DNA of 64,000 bases from contig NC_020300.1 of the NCBI RefSeq assembly GCF_000341355.1, positions 1,178,001 through 1,242,000 of the forward strand, in the 5' to 3' direction. Position 1 is the stretch's first letter. Every line of letters starts with the position of its first letter. Below the pieces are notes generated by a model that saw only the letters and a program-made list of their open reading frames with translations, did not search any database and had not been told where the DNA came from. The DNA is from Bartonella australis AUST/NH1. Its GTDB lineage: Bacteria > Pseudomonadota > Alphaproteobacteria > Rhizobiales > Rhizobiaceae. Made by a program: the position numbers and the translations under genes. Shown in pieces: positions 51,761-61,790 of the stretch.

Positions 51761-52453
51761 TTAATTTTCATAAAAAGCACGCGCCATGCCATTGAAGTCC
51801 TTAGGGGTTTCTCCTCTCGTCATTGCACCTTGAGAACTCCCTACATAGCCGTCTTCGCTCATATTCTTACCCACACGATAAAAGGTGCGGATAAGCTCAG
51901 GATGGTTGCCCAATCCCGATTGGTTTAAAAACTCTTTCAACTCTGGTGAACCAAATTGCCCCATAGCTTTTTGGGCGAGACCCAGATTTTCCTGCAATCT
52001 CTCGCCGCCAAATTCCTTGTCATTGGTTGAGGCTGTTATAAATCCTTGAGAAAGTTCCGCCATGCGCTCTTGCTGTCGCTGAACGGCAAGGGGCGCCATT
52101 TTATCCATAAACTTATCCATGGCTGCTCGGGAGAGATCGAGCTCTCTTGCTGCTTCCTTTAATCCGTCCTGAATAACTGGATCAAAATCTGCCCCTTCAA
52201 ATTCTTTAAAACTATAATTTTCAGGCGCACCAAGAATTTCAAAAGAGTTTTTATCTTGATCATTTTCCTGACTATTGCTCTCTTTTTCGGTCTGCACATC
52301 CTCCTTTTGTTGTGGTTCCGATTGATCTTGATCTGATTGAGCCTGCTGCACTTCTTGGCTCTCTGTGTTGTCATAAAGTGAAGCGCTCACCTCTTGCTGC
52401 GGTGAATCTGGCTGCTGCATGACAACATCAGAATTTACTTGTTCATCGGACAT
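51761..52453 (-). CDS. Scaffold-type protein of the element C head module
   Basis: 230 residues from the ATG at 52453. The N-terminal half is Gln/Glu/Ser-rich (SQEVQQAQSDQDQSEPQQKE type), the C-terminal half helical (LKEAARELDLSRAAMDKFMD, GSPELKEFLNQSGLGNHPEL), like scaffolds that precede podoviral capsids. The frame is open further upstream to 52621, but those codons come from a rusA fragment. Confidence 0.7.
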   Translation of the reverse strand: MSDEQVNSDVVMQQPDSPQQEVSASLYDNTESQEVQQAQSDQDQSEPQQKEDVQTEKESNSQENDQDKNSFEILGAPENYSFKEFEGADFDPVIQDGLKEAARELDLSRAAMDKFMDKMAPLAVQRQQERMAELSQGFITASTNDKEFGGERLQENLGLAQKAMGQFGSPELKEFLNQSGLGNHPELIRTFYRVGKNMSEDGYVGSSQGAMTRGETPKDFNGMARAFYEN

Positions 52454-52455
52454 GT

Positions 52456-52585
52456 TCTTTAATTCCGCGGGCTGCCTCTGTAATCCATACTTCGTCAAAA
52501 CTGTCTTATGCCGGCCACGTTTATAACCTTCATTGGCATAAGGAACATCGACAGAAGGGGGAAAAGAAAGTTCAAGTCTCATCAT
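52456..52585 (-). pseudogene. rusA 5' fragment fused to the scaffold gene
   Basis: LELSFPPSVDVPYANEGYKR and GRHKT correspond to the N-terminus of RusA at 35431-35823; the DNA similarity continues in another frame up to the scaffold ATG. A deletion has joined the replication module to the head module here. Confidence 0.8.
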
Positions 52586-52799
52586 AAAATTATATATTCC
52601 GATATATTCTTCCGGTCTCATCTAAACAAATTCACCAATCATTGATTATTTTGCTTGCTTCTGATTCTATCACAAAATAAAAATAAAGGCCACAGGAAAG
52701 CATTTTTATTCCTTGATTAATTTAACAATCATTACAATAAAAAGCTAGCCAGCGACCTTTAAAAACGCAAATAGAGTATATTTATGAAATAACCTTGGT

Positions 52800-53160
52800 C
52801 AATAAACCTAATATTCTTCAATTGGCCAAAAAAAGCTGAAACTTTTCCTCTGATATACGAGGCGCAAATGCTGTTTGTTCAGGCGCTCCCAATATTCTCC
52901 CGATGCTAGTGATCTTACAGATCTCCTGTTTTTCTAAATTCCCACAATAAACGGCCAATGCAGGTCATGCCGGCGCGAAAATATTGTGAAAATCACTTAT
53001 CATTCGCTTCAAAATTTGGTAAAGATATAGTCAAAAATCACTGAAAACGCTTCATTCAGGACCATGAGATAGCCTATGGCCGCCTGTCCGCTGTTAATGT
53101 TTGCTAGAAAACACGCAACCCTCAAAACGAACATCAATTTTTCGCTAATTTGCTCAGCAG
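52800..53160 (-). pseudogene. Remnant of the replication-module gene (homologue of 36007-36594)
   Basis: The DNA follows the gene at 36007 closely (for example the stretch with CAATTGGCCAAA and the CTGTTTTTCTAAATT region) but with several frame breaks. The order rusA, small spacer, this gene is the same as in prophage A. Confidence 0.75.
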
Positions 53161-53295
53161 CACCATAGGCTTTAGCGCCGCCAGAAAGACATAAGCCTCC
53201 CCTCTTAGTCGGAGGAATAACTAAGATTGAGGAATTAAGTATCTAAGTATAAGAAAATAAAGAGTTTTAACAACAAATAACAGAGCCTTTGAATC

Positions 53296-53319
53296 AAAAA
53301 AGCAGGAACACATTCCTGC
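53296..53319 (-). terminator. Intrinsic terminator (copy of 33518-33541)
   Basis: On the minus strand GCAGGAA/TTCCTGC stem followed by six T, inside a ~200-bp block similar to 33420-33612. Confidence 0.7.
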
Positions 53320-53433
53320 CTCTGGACACAATTCTGCCATTGAATTCGCGCAACTTAATCGAACTTTTTTGGAAAGTCAAGTAAAAAAATACTATAGGAC
53401 TAAATCACATATATGGGCGAAAAAGGGGGAAAT

Positions 53434-53781
53434 TTTTAAACTTAAATCGTTCGCTAAATTTGCCAAAAAGAATAACTTCGCGACGAAAAGCTTTGAGCTA
53501 TCATCAAAGAAACGGAAGCCGGAATCATACACACTGATTTAGGAAGTCATGTTATAAAGCGTAGAATAGCCAAAGACGCAAAGACGGCCAAGGGAAGTGT
53601 AGCGGTTATCGGGTTGTCGTCTCTATAAAGTTAGTAAATTAGAATTTTTCGTTCATGGCTTTGCCAAGTCAAAGAAGGATAAATCAGTAAAACACAAGAA
53701 GACAAATTTAAGGAATTGACAAATTTTTTTTCAAGTTTGACAAAAACTGAGCTCGATAAACTTCTTGTCGCTAAAAGGTGA
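53434..53781 (+). pseudogene. Decayed RelE/HigB-type toxin gene
   Basis: Pieces in different frames read KLKSFAKFAKKNNFATK, IIKETEAGIIHTDLGSHVIK, EFFVHGFAKSKKDK and FKELTNFFSSLTKTELDKLL, which in order make the RelE-like toxin family with the usual HGFAK-type motif and helical end. At least two or three frameshifts are required. No antitoxin gene is left. Confidence 0.75.
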
Positions 53782-54020
53782 ATGCGCCTCTCACTTATCT
53801 CACAACTGATCATAGACTGCGAAATGCGTAGTCTGTGGAAGAGGTACCTGTATTAAATCTGTCCGCCCCTACACGGGTCTTTCTCAATAATTTCATCGGT
53901 AATTTACGTTCTTTAGCGCAGATTTTTACCACATAGAAAACTTTATATCTTCTTATAGAACGCCCCAAATCACGTATTTTTTACTCAAAATAGGAATTGC
54001 AATGAGGTTTGTAATCAATA

Positions 54021-54374
54021 GTGAAGGAAAAATTGAGCCTGAATACTACAACACAACCGCCGGGGTGTCATCTTTCAGACCTCAGCGACTTAAGTGGGTT
54101 TGAAATAAACAAAGGTTTTCACCTGAAATTATCTCTTTTTTTCACTTTAGTTTCTAGTTTAAGTAAAGCTACCGGAAGATTAAGCAAAATTCCAGGAACA
54201 CAAATAGACTTGTCAGAATCGAATAAAAATGTGGGCAGCAAAAATAATTTATGGGATTTGGACAAATATGTTTTGGCTGGAAAAGCGCTTACCAAAAGAG
54301 TAGAAAATTCTGGTATTGCCCGAGGAAGCATTTTTTTAAAGGGCTCCGTTTCTCACGCGACCATTTTTAAGTAG
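54021..54374 (+). CDS. Unassigned open frame in decayed region
   Basis: The 117-residue frame with GTG start has FHLKLSLFFTLVSSLSKATG and LDKYVLAGKALTKRVENSGI. No family is recognised and the surroundings are decayed; it may be a remnant. Confidence 0.2.
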   Translation: MKEKLSLNTTTQPPGCHLSDLSDLSGFEINKGFHLKLSLFFTLVSSLSKATGRLSKIPGTQIDLSESNKNVGSKNNLWDLDKYVLAGKALTKRVENSGIARGSIFLKGSVSHATIFK

Positions 54375-54382
54375 AGCTTGAT

Positions 54383-54757
54383 GTGTCGCGCGGGCGGTGC
54401 CCTGCATTTTCATCACTGCTAGCGGAAGCTGTATCAGACCATTGTTTAATATGTGACCTGGTAATATGTTGGCACCTTCATATTAAAGCGGGAAACGACT
54501 TTAAATCGAATAATAAAGAAATATCAGCGCTGTGGCATACAATGTCAATTTTTGGCATTAATTACAGAAGTCCTCCGATTTTATGCGGCTGTACGGCAAT
54601 CGCTATCTCACCACCAAAAAATTCGAAACTTTCAGGCATATGTCCAATGCAACAACAGAGCGAAAAAGCACTTAAATCGGCGAAAGATGGTGCGGGAAGC
54701 TTTGTGGAGAAGTTTAAACTCAACAAACAAATAACCAGTTTGGCAAAAAGCAAATAA
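54383..54757 (+). CDS. Unassigned open frame in decayed region
   Basis: The 124-residue frame is Cys-rich and Ser-rich and ends with KALKSAKDGAGSFVEKFKLN. It directly follows the previous frame. No family recognised; probably a remnant. Confidence 0.15.
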   Translation: MSRGRCPAFSSLLAEAVSDHCLICDLVICWHLHIKAGNDFKSNNKEISALWHTMSIFGINYRSPPILCGCTAIAISPPKNSKLSGICPMQQQSEKALKSAKDGAGSFVEKFKLNKQITSLAKSK

Positions 54758-54799
54758 AAAGAGTTAGAGTAAGCTAAAAGGGCTATAAAATTCTGCAAC

Positions 54800-55660
54800 G
54801 TAAAAAGAATAAACTGGCGGATTACCTCGTTACAATAACGGGCAGCCCCAAAAAAAATTGTACGCTTAAGAAGCAGAAAAGAGCCTCTGAGCGCACTGTA
54901 AAATCACCTATCGCGAATTTAAGAAAACCTATTTAGCCAATATCTTCAATATATTATACCTACATTGTGAATCAAAATGCGAACTTCTGCACCTCATATT
55001 TTCTTCTGTCAAATATTCAGTCCAAATTTTACTTCAATAACATTCTTGATATTCCCTGGAACATAAATATGCGCGAGATAAAAACCAACGCGCACAAAAA
55101 CCAATCTGTCCTTACCAATGAAACGGTCAATCAACACCCCACTGGACTGGATATACCAACCTCAATAATCTTCCCAATTTCCAGCTAAGCGTAACCACAG
55201 TGCCTAATTTTTAAATACCGATTATTTTAACGCTTCAGCGATTTTTGGGCTCCTCCTCAATAAGGCGACACCGCCCCTTCTTCTCACGCTTATAGCCGCG
55301 CTTAAAAGAGGTGGTGCATTCAATCTTCCACATTTAAGTCCACCATTAGTTTACCGACACTATCAAACTGTGCTAAAAATCTTCTTCAGCTTCAGCAAAA
55401 GCCGCTAACGCCTCGGCGCTTGATCGAAACGACGCCCGTAGGATAACTTTACCCCGCGCAATATAGATTATTAACGCCCCACCGCCTCACTAACCGGTAA
55501 ACCCGCTCCTTGACAACCCGGTTAGGAACACTTTGTATACGCCTCAGAACCCGCACCCCGCACTACACAAACAGCGGCAACGATAGCCTCCCTTTACGGA
55601 CATAATAGACCTACAACGCGTTACATTTTAAAAATAATTGCGATGACGAAGAAAAATAAA
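54800..55660. other. Decayed DNA without a supportable gene
   Basis: About 860 bases. Minus-strand scraps such as SSAEALAAFAEAEEDF (near 55380-55430) suggest an old helical phage gene, but there are stops in all frames. Confidence 0.4.
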
Positions 55661-55666
55661 AGCTGC

Positions 55667-55879
55667 TCATTTCGCCGTCTTCCACCCGCACACCTTAGCC
55701 CCGTAAGCGTTGTGTTCTAAAATTTGACGCGCTAACTGCGAACTCATGCCCGCCACATCCTTCGACGTCGGATGTATCGGCGTCCACCCTACACAGGGCG
55801 AGACTCTATTCATCGTGCACCCACTTAGAGAGGCGAGAACGCACACTATCATCACCACTTTGATCGACTTCATGATCAA
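55667..55879 (-). CDS. o-spanin (Rz1-like) copy in element C
   Basis: The 70-residue protein matches the one at 8673-8900 (MKSIKVVMIVCVLASLSGC with the lipobox Cys, then SQLARQILEHNAYGAKVCGW). It is nested in the 3' end of the Rz-like frame. Intact. Confidence 0.7.
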   Translation of the reverse strand: MIMKSIKVVMIVCVLASLSGCTMNRVSPCVGWTPIHPTSKDVAGMSSQLARQILEHNAYGAKVCGWKTAK

Positions 55880-56021
55880 CCTCTACTCTCGTTTCAGCCG
55901 CTTTTAAATCATCCTGTTTTTGTTTACTCCGCTCTTCGTTCCGTCCAAGATTAAAGACCTTGAGCAGAACAGCCAAAAAGGCAGAAATTGCCGCACCGAT
56001 GATAATGAGATATTTTTTCAT
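55806..56021 (-). CDS. i-spanin (Rz-like) copy in element C
   Basis: The 71-residue protein has an N-terminal membrane segment (KKYLIIIGAAISAFLAVLLK) and a charged helix (RNEERSKQKQDDLKAAETRV), aligned end to end with 8827-9045. Confidence 0.7.
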   Translation of the reverse strand: MKKYLIIIGAAISAFLAVLLKVFNLGRNEERSKQKQDDLKAAETRVEVDHEVDQSGDDSVRSRLSKWVHDE

Positions 56022-56034
56022 GACCGCACCATTA

Positions 56035-56200
56035 TGTTGCTTTCAACCGCTTCACTACCGCTCAAAGACCGAACTCAACATCCACAAGCGGCAGCATCAT
56101 AAACACATAACGCATAATATTCAAGCTTTTAATAAAAAGCTGAATCTCATGAGCTTCCTCAGTAAGGTCGCTTATAAAACGACTTCTCCCGTTAATACGA
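56035..56200 (-). pseudogene. Endolysin 3' fragment
   Basis: The DNA resembles the 3' end of the endolysin gene at 9047-9200 (the membrane-segment part), with frame breaks; the lysozyme domain is absent. Confidence 0.6.
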
Positions 56201-56264
56201 CCGCCCGCAAAGCTCAGAACCGTAAGTATTGTATTTTAACATTTTACAAGCTAAGATAGGCTTC

Positions 56265-56375
56265 TGTCGGTCATGCCCTTCGATGTCAGATAGATCGGTG
56301 CCTATTCTATACAAGATGAGATCCTATTTGCCGGCGCCCCCTGTTAAAAGAATTAAAAGCGCACGCTGTTCGCCT
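56265..56375 (-). pseudogene. Second, heavily decayed spanin fragment
   Basis: The stretch with CCTTCGATGTCAGATAGATC and GCGCACGCTGTTCGCC resembles the spanin overlap region at 8770-8880. So two lysis cassettes once lay in tandem here. Confidence 0.55.
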
Positions 56376-56429
56376 TGGAATAGCCAGCATAACGTGCTCG
56401 TGGCTTTCACTGCAAACAAGCTTTAATCT

Positions 56430-57200
56430 TTTTTAAGAAAAATAGCTCCCTATAACATGTTTAATAGCATAACGCCCTGTAAGATCAGGATTTATTGACT
56501 ATTCATAGCTTGGGGTTAGTATCATACCCCCACATAGCCTGTGCCATATTTAATACAATAGAGGATTGCATAGTTCAAAAGATCCCATAGTTCATGGAGT
56601 GGCTTTCTTTGCCGATAATCTCATAAAAGCTTCTGATGTCATGAGCATAGGTACCGCTGATATTAATATACCCGTTGGAAGACACAAATAAGCAATCAGT
56701 ACAGTTTCCGACTATCGCTTTTTTGAGCGACCAGGTACATAATAAATATGTTGATGTAGGCCATCTATTGAGCATTCATCATTACATTTCTATAACGCAG
56801 ATTAAGTGGGATATTATCGATAATCTTATCCCATATTATCCCAGCTTTAAAGCGAGCGTTACCATATCATGCAACGATAAAATGTGTCTTAACTTCGGCT
56901 ACAAAAGCTCCGACTAACTAGAACTTAAATCATTATACTGATCAAAGTTTAGCTTTTAATCCCACAGGATTATTTTCTGAAACTACAAGGAAACAACAAC
57001 TAAATATCATAAAATAATCGAAGACAAGCTATAGAAATAGAAAATCAATTATACATCTAGTGCTGTCACCAAAAATTATATAAACTCCAGGACTTTGGCA
57101 TGTTTGTCCTCAATCAAATACACTGCGCCGCCTTTTATATATGCGTAACGGCTACTTTCAATGAATCATGAGGGTCAATACTGCTTCTCGGGAAGAGACG
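56430..57200. other. Intergenic region with a possible gene remnant
   Basis: On the plus strand ~56575-56690 reads FFADNLIKASDVMSIGTADI and 56720-56915 continues with DVGHLLSIHHYISITQIKWD, separated by stops; this looks like a dead gene that I cannot name. Nothing else is seen. Confidence 0.3.
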
Positions 57201-58001
57201 ATGAAAATAAAAGTGCTTGCTTTTTTGCTTATACCGGCTTGTCTGACATCGTATACAGCTGGCAACGCAGAAAAATACCGCGTAATCATGAACAACGTAA
57301 CCGCTGAAAAAGTTAACAAAATTATCCGGACTGAGGTCATCCCAGCATCAAGCGAAAATCATGGTGAAATAGTTGACCGTGTATCTGCAGCCTTTCTAAC
57401 TACTCCCTACAGGTCAGAAACACTTATTGGCTCACCCAAAGAACCAGAGGCGCTAGTCGCTGATTTTGAAGGTGTGGACTGCTTTGTTCTTGCAGATTAC
57501 GTCGAAGCTCTTAGCCGAAGTAATAATAAAGAAACATTTCTTAAGAATTTGGCCCGAATCTGCTACGTTAACGGCAAGGTCAGCTATCTAAGCCGCCGTC
57601 ACTTCTTCACCGACTGGTACGCTACCTTTCCACGTAACGCCCGCGATATAACGCCGAATGTCAGTTCTGCCTACGTCACAGTTAAAAAGTGGCTTAACCG
57701 CAAGTCTGACGGCCGCCGATATGTGAAAGGGCTGGAGATTATTCCGCGCAAAATTAATTACATTCCTGGCCCATCAATTGATGTTCAGGTGCTGAATCAA
57801 TTGAAGACGGGAGACTATGTTGGTATTTATTCACCGCGGGAGGGACTAGACGTCTCACATGCGGGCATTATCATCCGCCGTAACGGCCAAGTATGGTTCC
57901 GAAATGCCTCATCATTGCAAGAAAACAGAAAGGTGGTCGACTCACCGTTTATGGAGTATATGCTCTCAAAACCAGGCATCATCGTTCTGCGGGCTGATTG
58001 A
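57201..58001 (+). CDS. DUF1460 (NlpC/P60-like) exported amidase-type protein
   Basis: 266 residues from the ATG at 57201 (GGAAGAG upstream). There is a signal peptide (KIKVLAFLLIPACLTSYTAG, cleavage after NA). The conserved DUF1460 features are the catalytic-type Cys in FEGVDCFVLADYVEAL and His in LDVSHAGIIIRR, with the FPRNARDITPN region between. This family is related to N-acetylmuramoyl-L-alanine amidases acting on peptidoglycan in the periplasm. It stands alone, outside the prophage remnants. Confidence 0.85.
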   Translation: MKIKVLAFLLIPACLTSYTAGNAEKYRVIMNNVTAEKVNKIIRTEVIPASSENHGEIVDRVSAAFLTTPYRSETLIGSPKEPEALVADFEGVDCFVLADYVEALSRSNNKETFLKNLARICYVNGKVSYLSRRHFFTDWYATFPRNARDITPNVSSAYVTVKKWLNRKSDGRRYVKGLEIIPRKINYIPGPSIDVQVLNQLKTGDYVGIYSPREGLDVSHAGIIIRRNGQVWFRNASSLQENRKVVDSPFMEYMLSKPGIIVLRAD

Positions 58002-59013
58002 CTAAGCTCCCGGTATTTGATGTGTTTTTCTGTCGGCCCAGAATGAACTTCACGCAGAAAATACAACGATAAACTTGTAGCAACACTGCCAACTCGAATT
58101 ATAGTAGAAATAATAGAAATTTTGCGGATCGGCGAAAAAATATAATATCCTCTTTTTTCTGCAAGAAAGGAGTGAAGTCACGCTATATATAATTATTGCG
58201 TCGCCGGAAGAGTGATTAGACTATCATCCCGCTTAATTGCCGATAACCGCACGCAAACAGCCCTAAATTTTGCCAGACACCTCCACATTCGCATTTCAGC
58301 TCTGGCGTTAGAAAATGTCTTTTTTTGCAAAATAATCCAAACACCAGACTGGCCACACAAGACTTTTATGTCTCATACACTCATCCAAGGTGCAGAAAAT
58401 AGTGTTAACTCTAGATTCCAAACATTCACTATAATCTCTGCAATACCCTCTGCATCCGTCTGTCAACCCTATAGCCATAAAAGTAAAACTCCCTTGCTAG
58501 TTCGAGCGCCTTTCACACAGAAATATTTTACGGATCTGTATACGTTAACTCCGCCTACGCGTGTGCAGCTCATAGTTTATTGTCCCGCACTATAGGCCTT
58601 TACCGGCTATTTGCGGAAATTTGGTACATGGTCAAAAAAAATAGCAATATTCCGCCAAGTTCTATTTGATCGCTATATTTAGCACGGCCGATAAAAAGGC
58701 AGTCTTTGTTAATCCGTCCGCGCATTAATACTGTCTGATTTTCAAAAATTCCCGTAGTAAAACATTACCCCCGGGCAATAGCCGACTAAGAGAGCCGCCC
58801 GCCTCTACTAAATCCCAGTAAATTGCAGTTTAGCCCCCTGTTCACGAATAGCCTGTCCTTAAAGACACTATAAATAACGAAAGATGACCGAACACCTCCA
58901 GCCCTAGCAATATCATAATCCTCTGCATAATACAGCAAACAAAACCTCAGATGGCTCTGCAGATATAACTCTCGACTATAAAAATAAATATATTTCAATT
59001 AAGGTGGGTTATA
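58002..59013. other. 1-kb gap without a supportable gene
   Basis: Only short frames (e.g. 58212-58595 and 58786-58998) without ribosome binding sites or known domains; I see no RNA gene. It may contain decayed sequence. Confidence 0.4.
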
Positions 59014-59784
59014 TCATTCTGCCGGGAAATACTTATCCACCAACGCGAAGAGGACAGCCGCCGTCTCAGCATCCAGGACTCCGTCATAATTTTCTGGACG
59101 AAAATGTAACTGAAACGCCCGGATTAAAGTCTTATACCCATCCTCAGTACCCGCAATTGAAGTATTATATCCGTATCGCGTTAATTTAGACAAGACCTCT
59201 GTCTTAGTCGGAAGTGCTTTCATAAATTTTCCTTGATATTGAGCTTTTAATTTATCGTCATACCATGCCCCAATACCTTCTGCATAAAGGCCTTTCCATG
59301 GAAAAGCCGCACCTGGATCACTTTTTCTCCCAACAGCGATATCACTATGCCCAACAACATTAGTCGGCGTAATATCCGGATGACGCTGAAGAATATTCAG
59401 CGCCAGTTCTTTAACTGCGTCAATTTGAGTCGGATTATAAGGAGGGAAGAGGGATTTCTCGTTACTCGCAGACCCTAAATTGACTATTTCAATCCCAATA
59501 GATGTATCATTCAGGTTATTACGCCCAGCCCACGAACTAACGCCCGCATGCCACGCGCGCTTGTCTTCATCAACCAAATTGAAAATACGCATATCCTTAA
59601 ATCCCGCGTCAATATATGTTTGCTCTTTAGGATCGGGGACAAGATAATGAGAGCTAACTGATGCCCCTGTGAGAGCTGAAACAGATTCTTTAAAGTTAAT
59701 CGCGGTATAATGCATCACTAAAAAACGGACACGACGACTAAAACTTTTGACAGAACGATAGTTATTGTAATCAATGTAATACAT
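59014..59784 (-). CDS. N-acetylmuramoyl-L-alanine amidase (AmiD-type, Amidase_2 plus PG-binding)
   Basis: The 256-residue protein has FLVMHYTAINFKESVSALTG (zinc His25), RAWHAGVSSWAGRNNLNDTS, IGIEIVNLG, and NVVGHSDIAVGRKSDPGAAF with the second zinc His and the catalytic Lys/Asp region. A C-terminal peptidoglycan-binding domain (LIRAFQLHFRPENYDGVLDA) follows. It cleaves the peptide from N-acetyl- or anhydro-muramic acid. No signal peptide is visible, so it may be cytoplasmic or exported otherwise. Confidence 0.92.
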   Translation of the reverse strand: MYYIDYNNYRSVKSFSRRVRFLVMHYTAINFKESVSALTGASVSSHYLVPDPKEQTYIDAGFKDMRIFNLVDEDKRAWHAGVSSWAGRNNLNDTSIGIEIVNLGSASNEKSLFPPYNPTQIDAVKELALNILQRHPDITPTNVVGHSDIAVGRKSDPGAAFPWKGLYAEGIGAWYDDKLKAQYQGKFMKALPTKTEVLSKLTRYGYNTSIAGTEDGYKTLIRAFQLHFRPENYDGVLDAETAAVLFALVDKYFPAE

Positions 59785-60439
59785 AAAGAAGACCCTCTCT
59801 CTTCGTTAAATTTACTAACACCACCGCGTAAAATAGCGGACCGTGTACAAAACCAGCATTAACTTTATCTTCAAAATCTGCCACAGCACCCCCGCACTCA
59901 CCTCCCAAGCTCGTAGCATTTAAGCCAATAATCGAACAACCATCAACACAAAGGAGCGCCGATATTTAAAGCCCCTCCCCATCAATAAAGTGGTCACCAA
60001 AAACCACCCCCTCACCGCCCAAAGTATCCCGGAAACACCCGCCAGAAAAAAGGAAAAAGCTTTACAAAATCGTCAGCCAAAAACCCATATACACCGTGCA
60101 CGCAGCACAGCCACGCTTATCACTGGCCCAAGACACCACATAGCGGGCCTCAAACCCACTGTGCACAGCATCTCTTAGCTAACTGCCTCACAACTCCTAA
60201 TGATTTAATCTGGGAGCGTTGTTAAAAAAACTTTGCGGCAATTTCTTGACAAATAAATTAACCATCGCAGGCGCTTACAATCAATCTTAATATCGATATC
60301 CTCCGTGATAAAATTTGGAAAATTCCCGCTTGAACACATCTTTACAAAGCTCTTTTCCGCATCGCGTCAACATCATGCTGCTGGAACATAATTTTCCGCT
60401 GCGCATTTTATCCCCAGTATCATTCAAGGAGATATACAT
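59785..60439. other. Intergenic gap without a supportable gene
   Basis: About 650 bases with only weak frames. The 3' part holds the region upstream of the membrane protein gene (AAGGAG stands before its ATG). Confidence 0.4.
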
Positions 60440-61495
60440 ATGGAAACGCGTATTCCAATAGACGCATCGTCAGACACTCATTTCGCAGGAAGCTTTGCAC
60501 TGGAAACAGAGTATTCAACCAGCAGCCAAAATATTTCATGGTCCGCTATTCTAGCCGGCTTCATTACCGCTGTCGCCATCTCAATCTGCTTTTCTTTTTT
60601 GGTCGCAGCTTTAGGCCTGGGGAAAATCGATCTCTCTTTTTCTGCTCCCTTCGAAGGGGCCCTAACATCAATGGGTATTGGTTCTATTGCTACCATTATT
60701 CTTAGTCTTGCAGGTGGGGGCTTCGTGGCTGGACGTTTCGCAAAAGGAGCAGGAGCAGCTCACGGCTTTTTAACTTGGGCCCTCTTAACTCTTGCGGTAA
60801 CACTGCAAGCTGCCCTGTTTCTTTCAGGCGCTGCCAATCTAGGTGCTCAAACTGTATCAGGCGCTGCTTCTTCTCTTAAAACAGGAGGACAGGCCATCCT
60901 CTCCGCAACAAATTCTCAGTCTTTGGAGCGCTTGCTGGATGATCAAGTCAGCCCTGTGGCCGATTTTGATAAACTCCGTGGCGATTTACGCACACTTCTG
61001 AACAAAAACGAGATCTCTGCTTTGGACCCTGAACGCCTGAACCAGGCCTATGAAGGAGCTCTTGGAGATATTCGGTCAGCTCTAACAGCTTTCAAAGATG
61101 ACCCTTCTCATTACCGTACATATCTCAGAGACCTCGGTTCCAACCTTTCTGAGCGTGCACAAACCTTAAAGGCGTCTATCAACCGTAATGATATTGTTCG
61201 TACTCTCGTGAACGATGGCATGACCCAAGCTGAGGCTGAGCAAACAGCAGACCGCGCCATTCGTACTTATCAGGCTGCAAGAGAAAAAATTGAACAGGCG
61301 ATCGAAACACTAAGTGAGCAAACTGGCCATATTGAAACACTCGCCCAAAACGCCCAGACCGCCGCCAATAAAGCTATTGGGACGGCTTCGGCCATTGGAT
61401 GGTTGAGCTTCTTAGGTAGCCTCATTGGAGCTATCACTGCCAGCATATGCGGCTATTATGGTTATCAAAGCCGTCAAAATTATTTCATTTTTTGA
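60440..61495 (+). CDS. Membrane protein of unknown function
   Basis: The 351-residue protein has three N-terminal hydrophobic segments (ILAGFITAVAISICFSFLVA, IGSIATIILSLAGGGFVAG, TWALLTLAVTLQAALFLSGA), a long soluble helical part (about residues 155-315), and a C-terminal segment (AIGWLSFLGSLIGAITASIC). AAGGAG precedes the ATG. I do not recognise a function; the layout suggests an inner-membrane protein with a cytoplasmic or periplasmic helical domain. Confidence 0.8.
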   Translation: METRIPIDASSDTHFAGSFALETEYSTSSQNISWSAILAGFITAVAISICFSFLVAALGLGKIDLSFSAPFEGALTSMGIGSIATIILSLAGGGFVAGRFAKGAGAAHGFLTWALLTLAVTLQAALFLSGAANLGAQTVSGAASSLKTGGQAILSATNSQSLERLLDDQVSPVADFDKLRGDLRTLLNKNEISALDPERLNQAYEGALGDIRSALTAFKDDPSHYRTYLRDLGSNLSERAQTLKASINRNDIVRTLVNDGMTQAEAEQTADRAIRTYQAAREKIEQAIETLSEQTGHIETLAQNAQTAANKAIGTASAIGWLSFLGSLIGAITASICGYYGYQSRQNYFIF

Positions 61496-61520
61496 AAATA
61501 GTTTGACCACCATCTACCCT

Positions 61521-61555
61521 CCAAAAAGGCTGCACAAACTGTGTGGCCTTTTTGG
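61521..61555. terminator. Bidirectional intrinsic terminator
   Basis: CCAAAAAGGC and GGCCTTTTTGG form a strong stem with A- and T-rich ends on both strands, between two convergent genes. Confidence 0.7.
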
Positions 61556-61790
61556 TTAAGCGCCCTCTCACTCCTTCTCTTTTCAGAGAAGAATCAACAA
61601 GATATTTGCTATAACGACAATCAGACGCAGAAGTACGACGCCCACATATTGCAGAGGTGAGTCTACATTGAGAGTAATCATCTATATCTATCTAATAGAG
61701 AAAGAAAATTCTATCGCGCAGCTTGCACGTCCGTGCTAGAGCTCGCAAAGAAACCATCTTTAGCAATAAAGAACTTTTGGCGCATAATCC

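Larger units (their letters stand above)
49540..56420. mobile_element. Element C: decayed prophage with a different head module
   Basis: It starts at the third att core with the same left end as prophage A, then has a podovirus-like capsid block (cement protein, capsid, scaffold), a deletion scar into replication genes, a decayed RelE toxin, and lysis gene copies and fragments. No integrase or distal att core was found. Many frames are broken. The right limit is approximate, at the last recognisable phage fragment. Confidence 0.8.
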
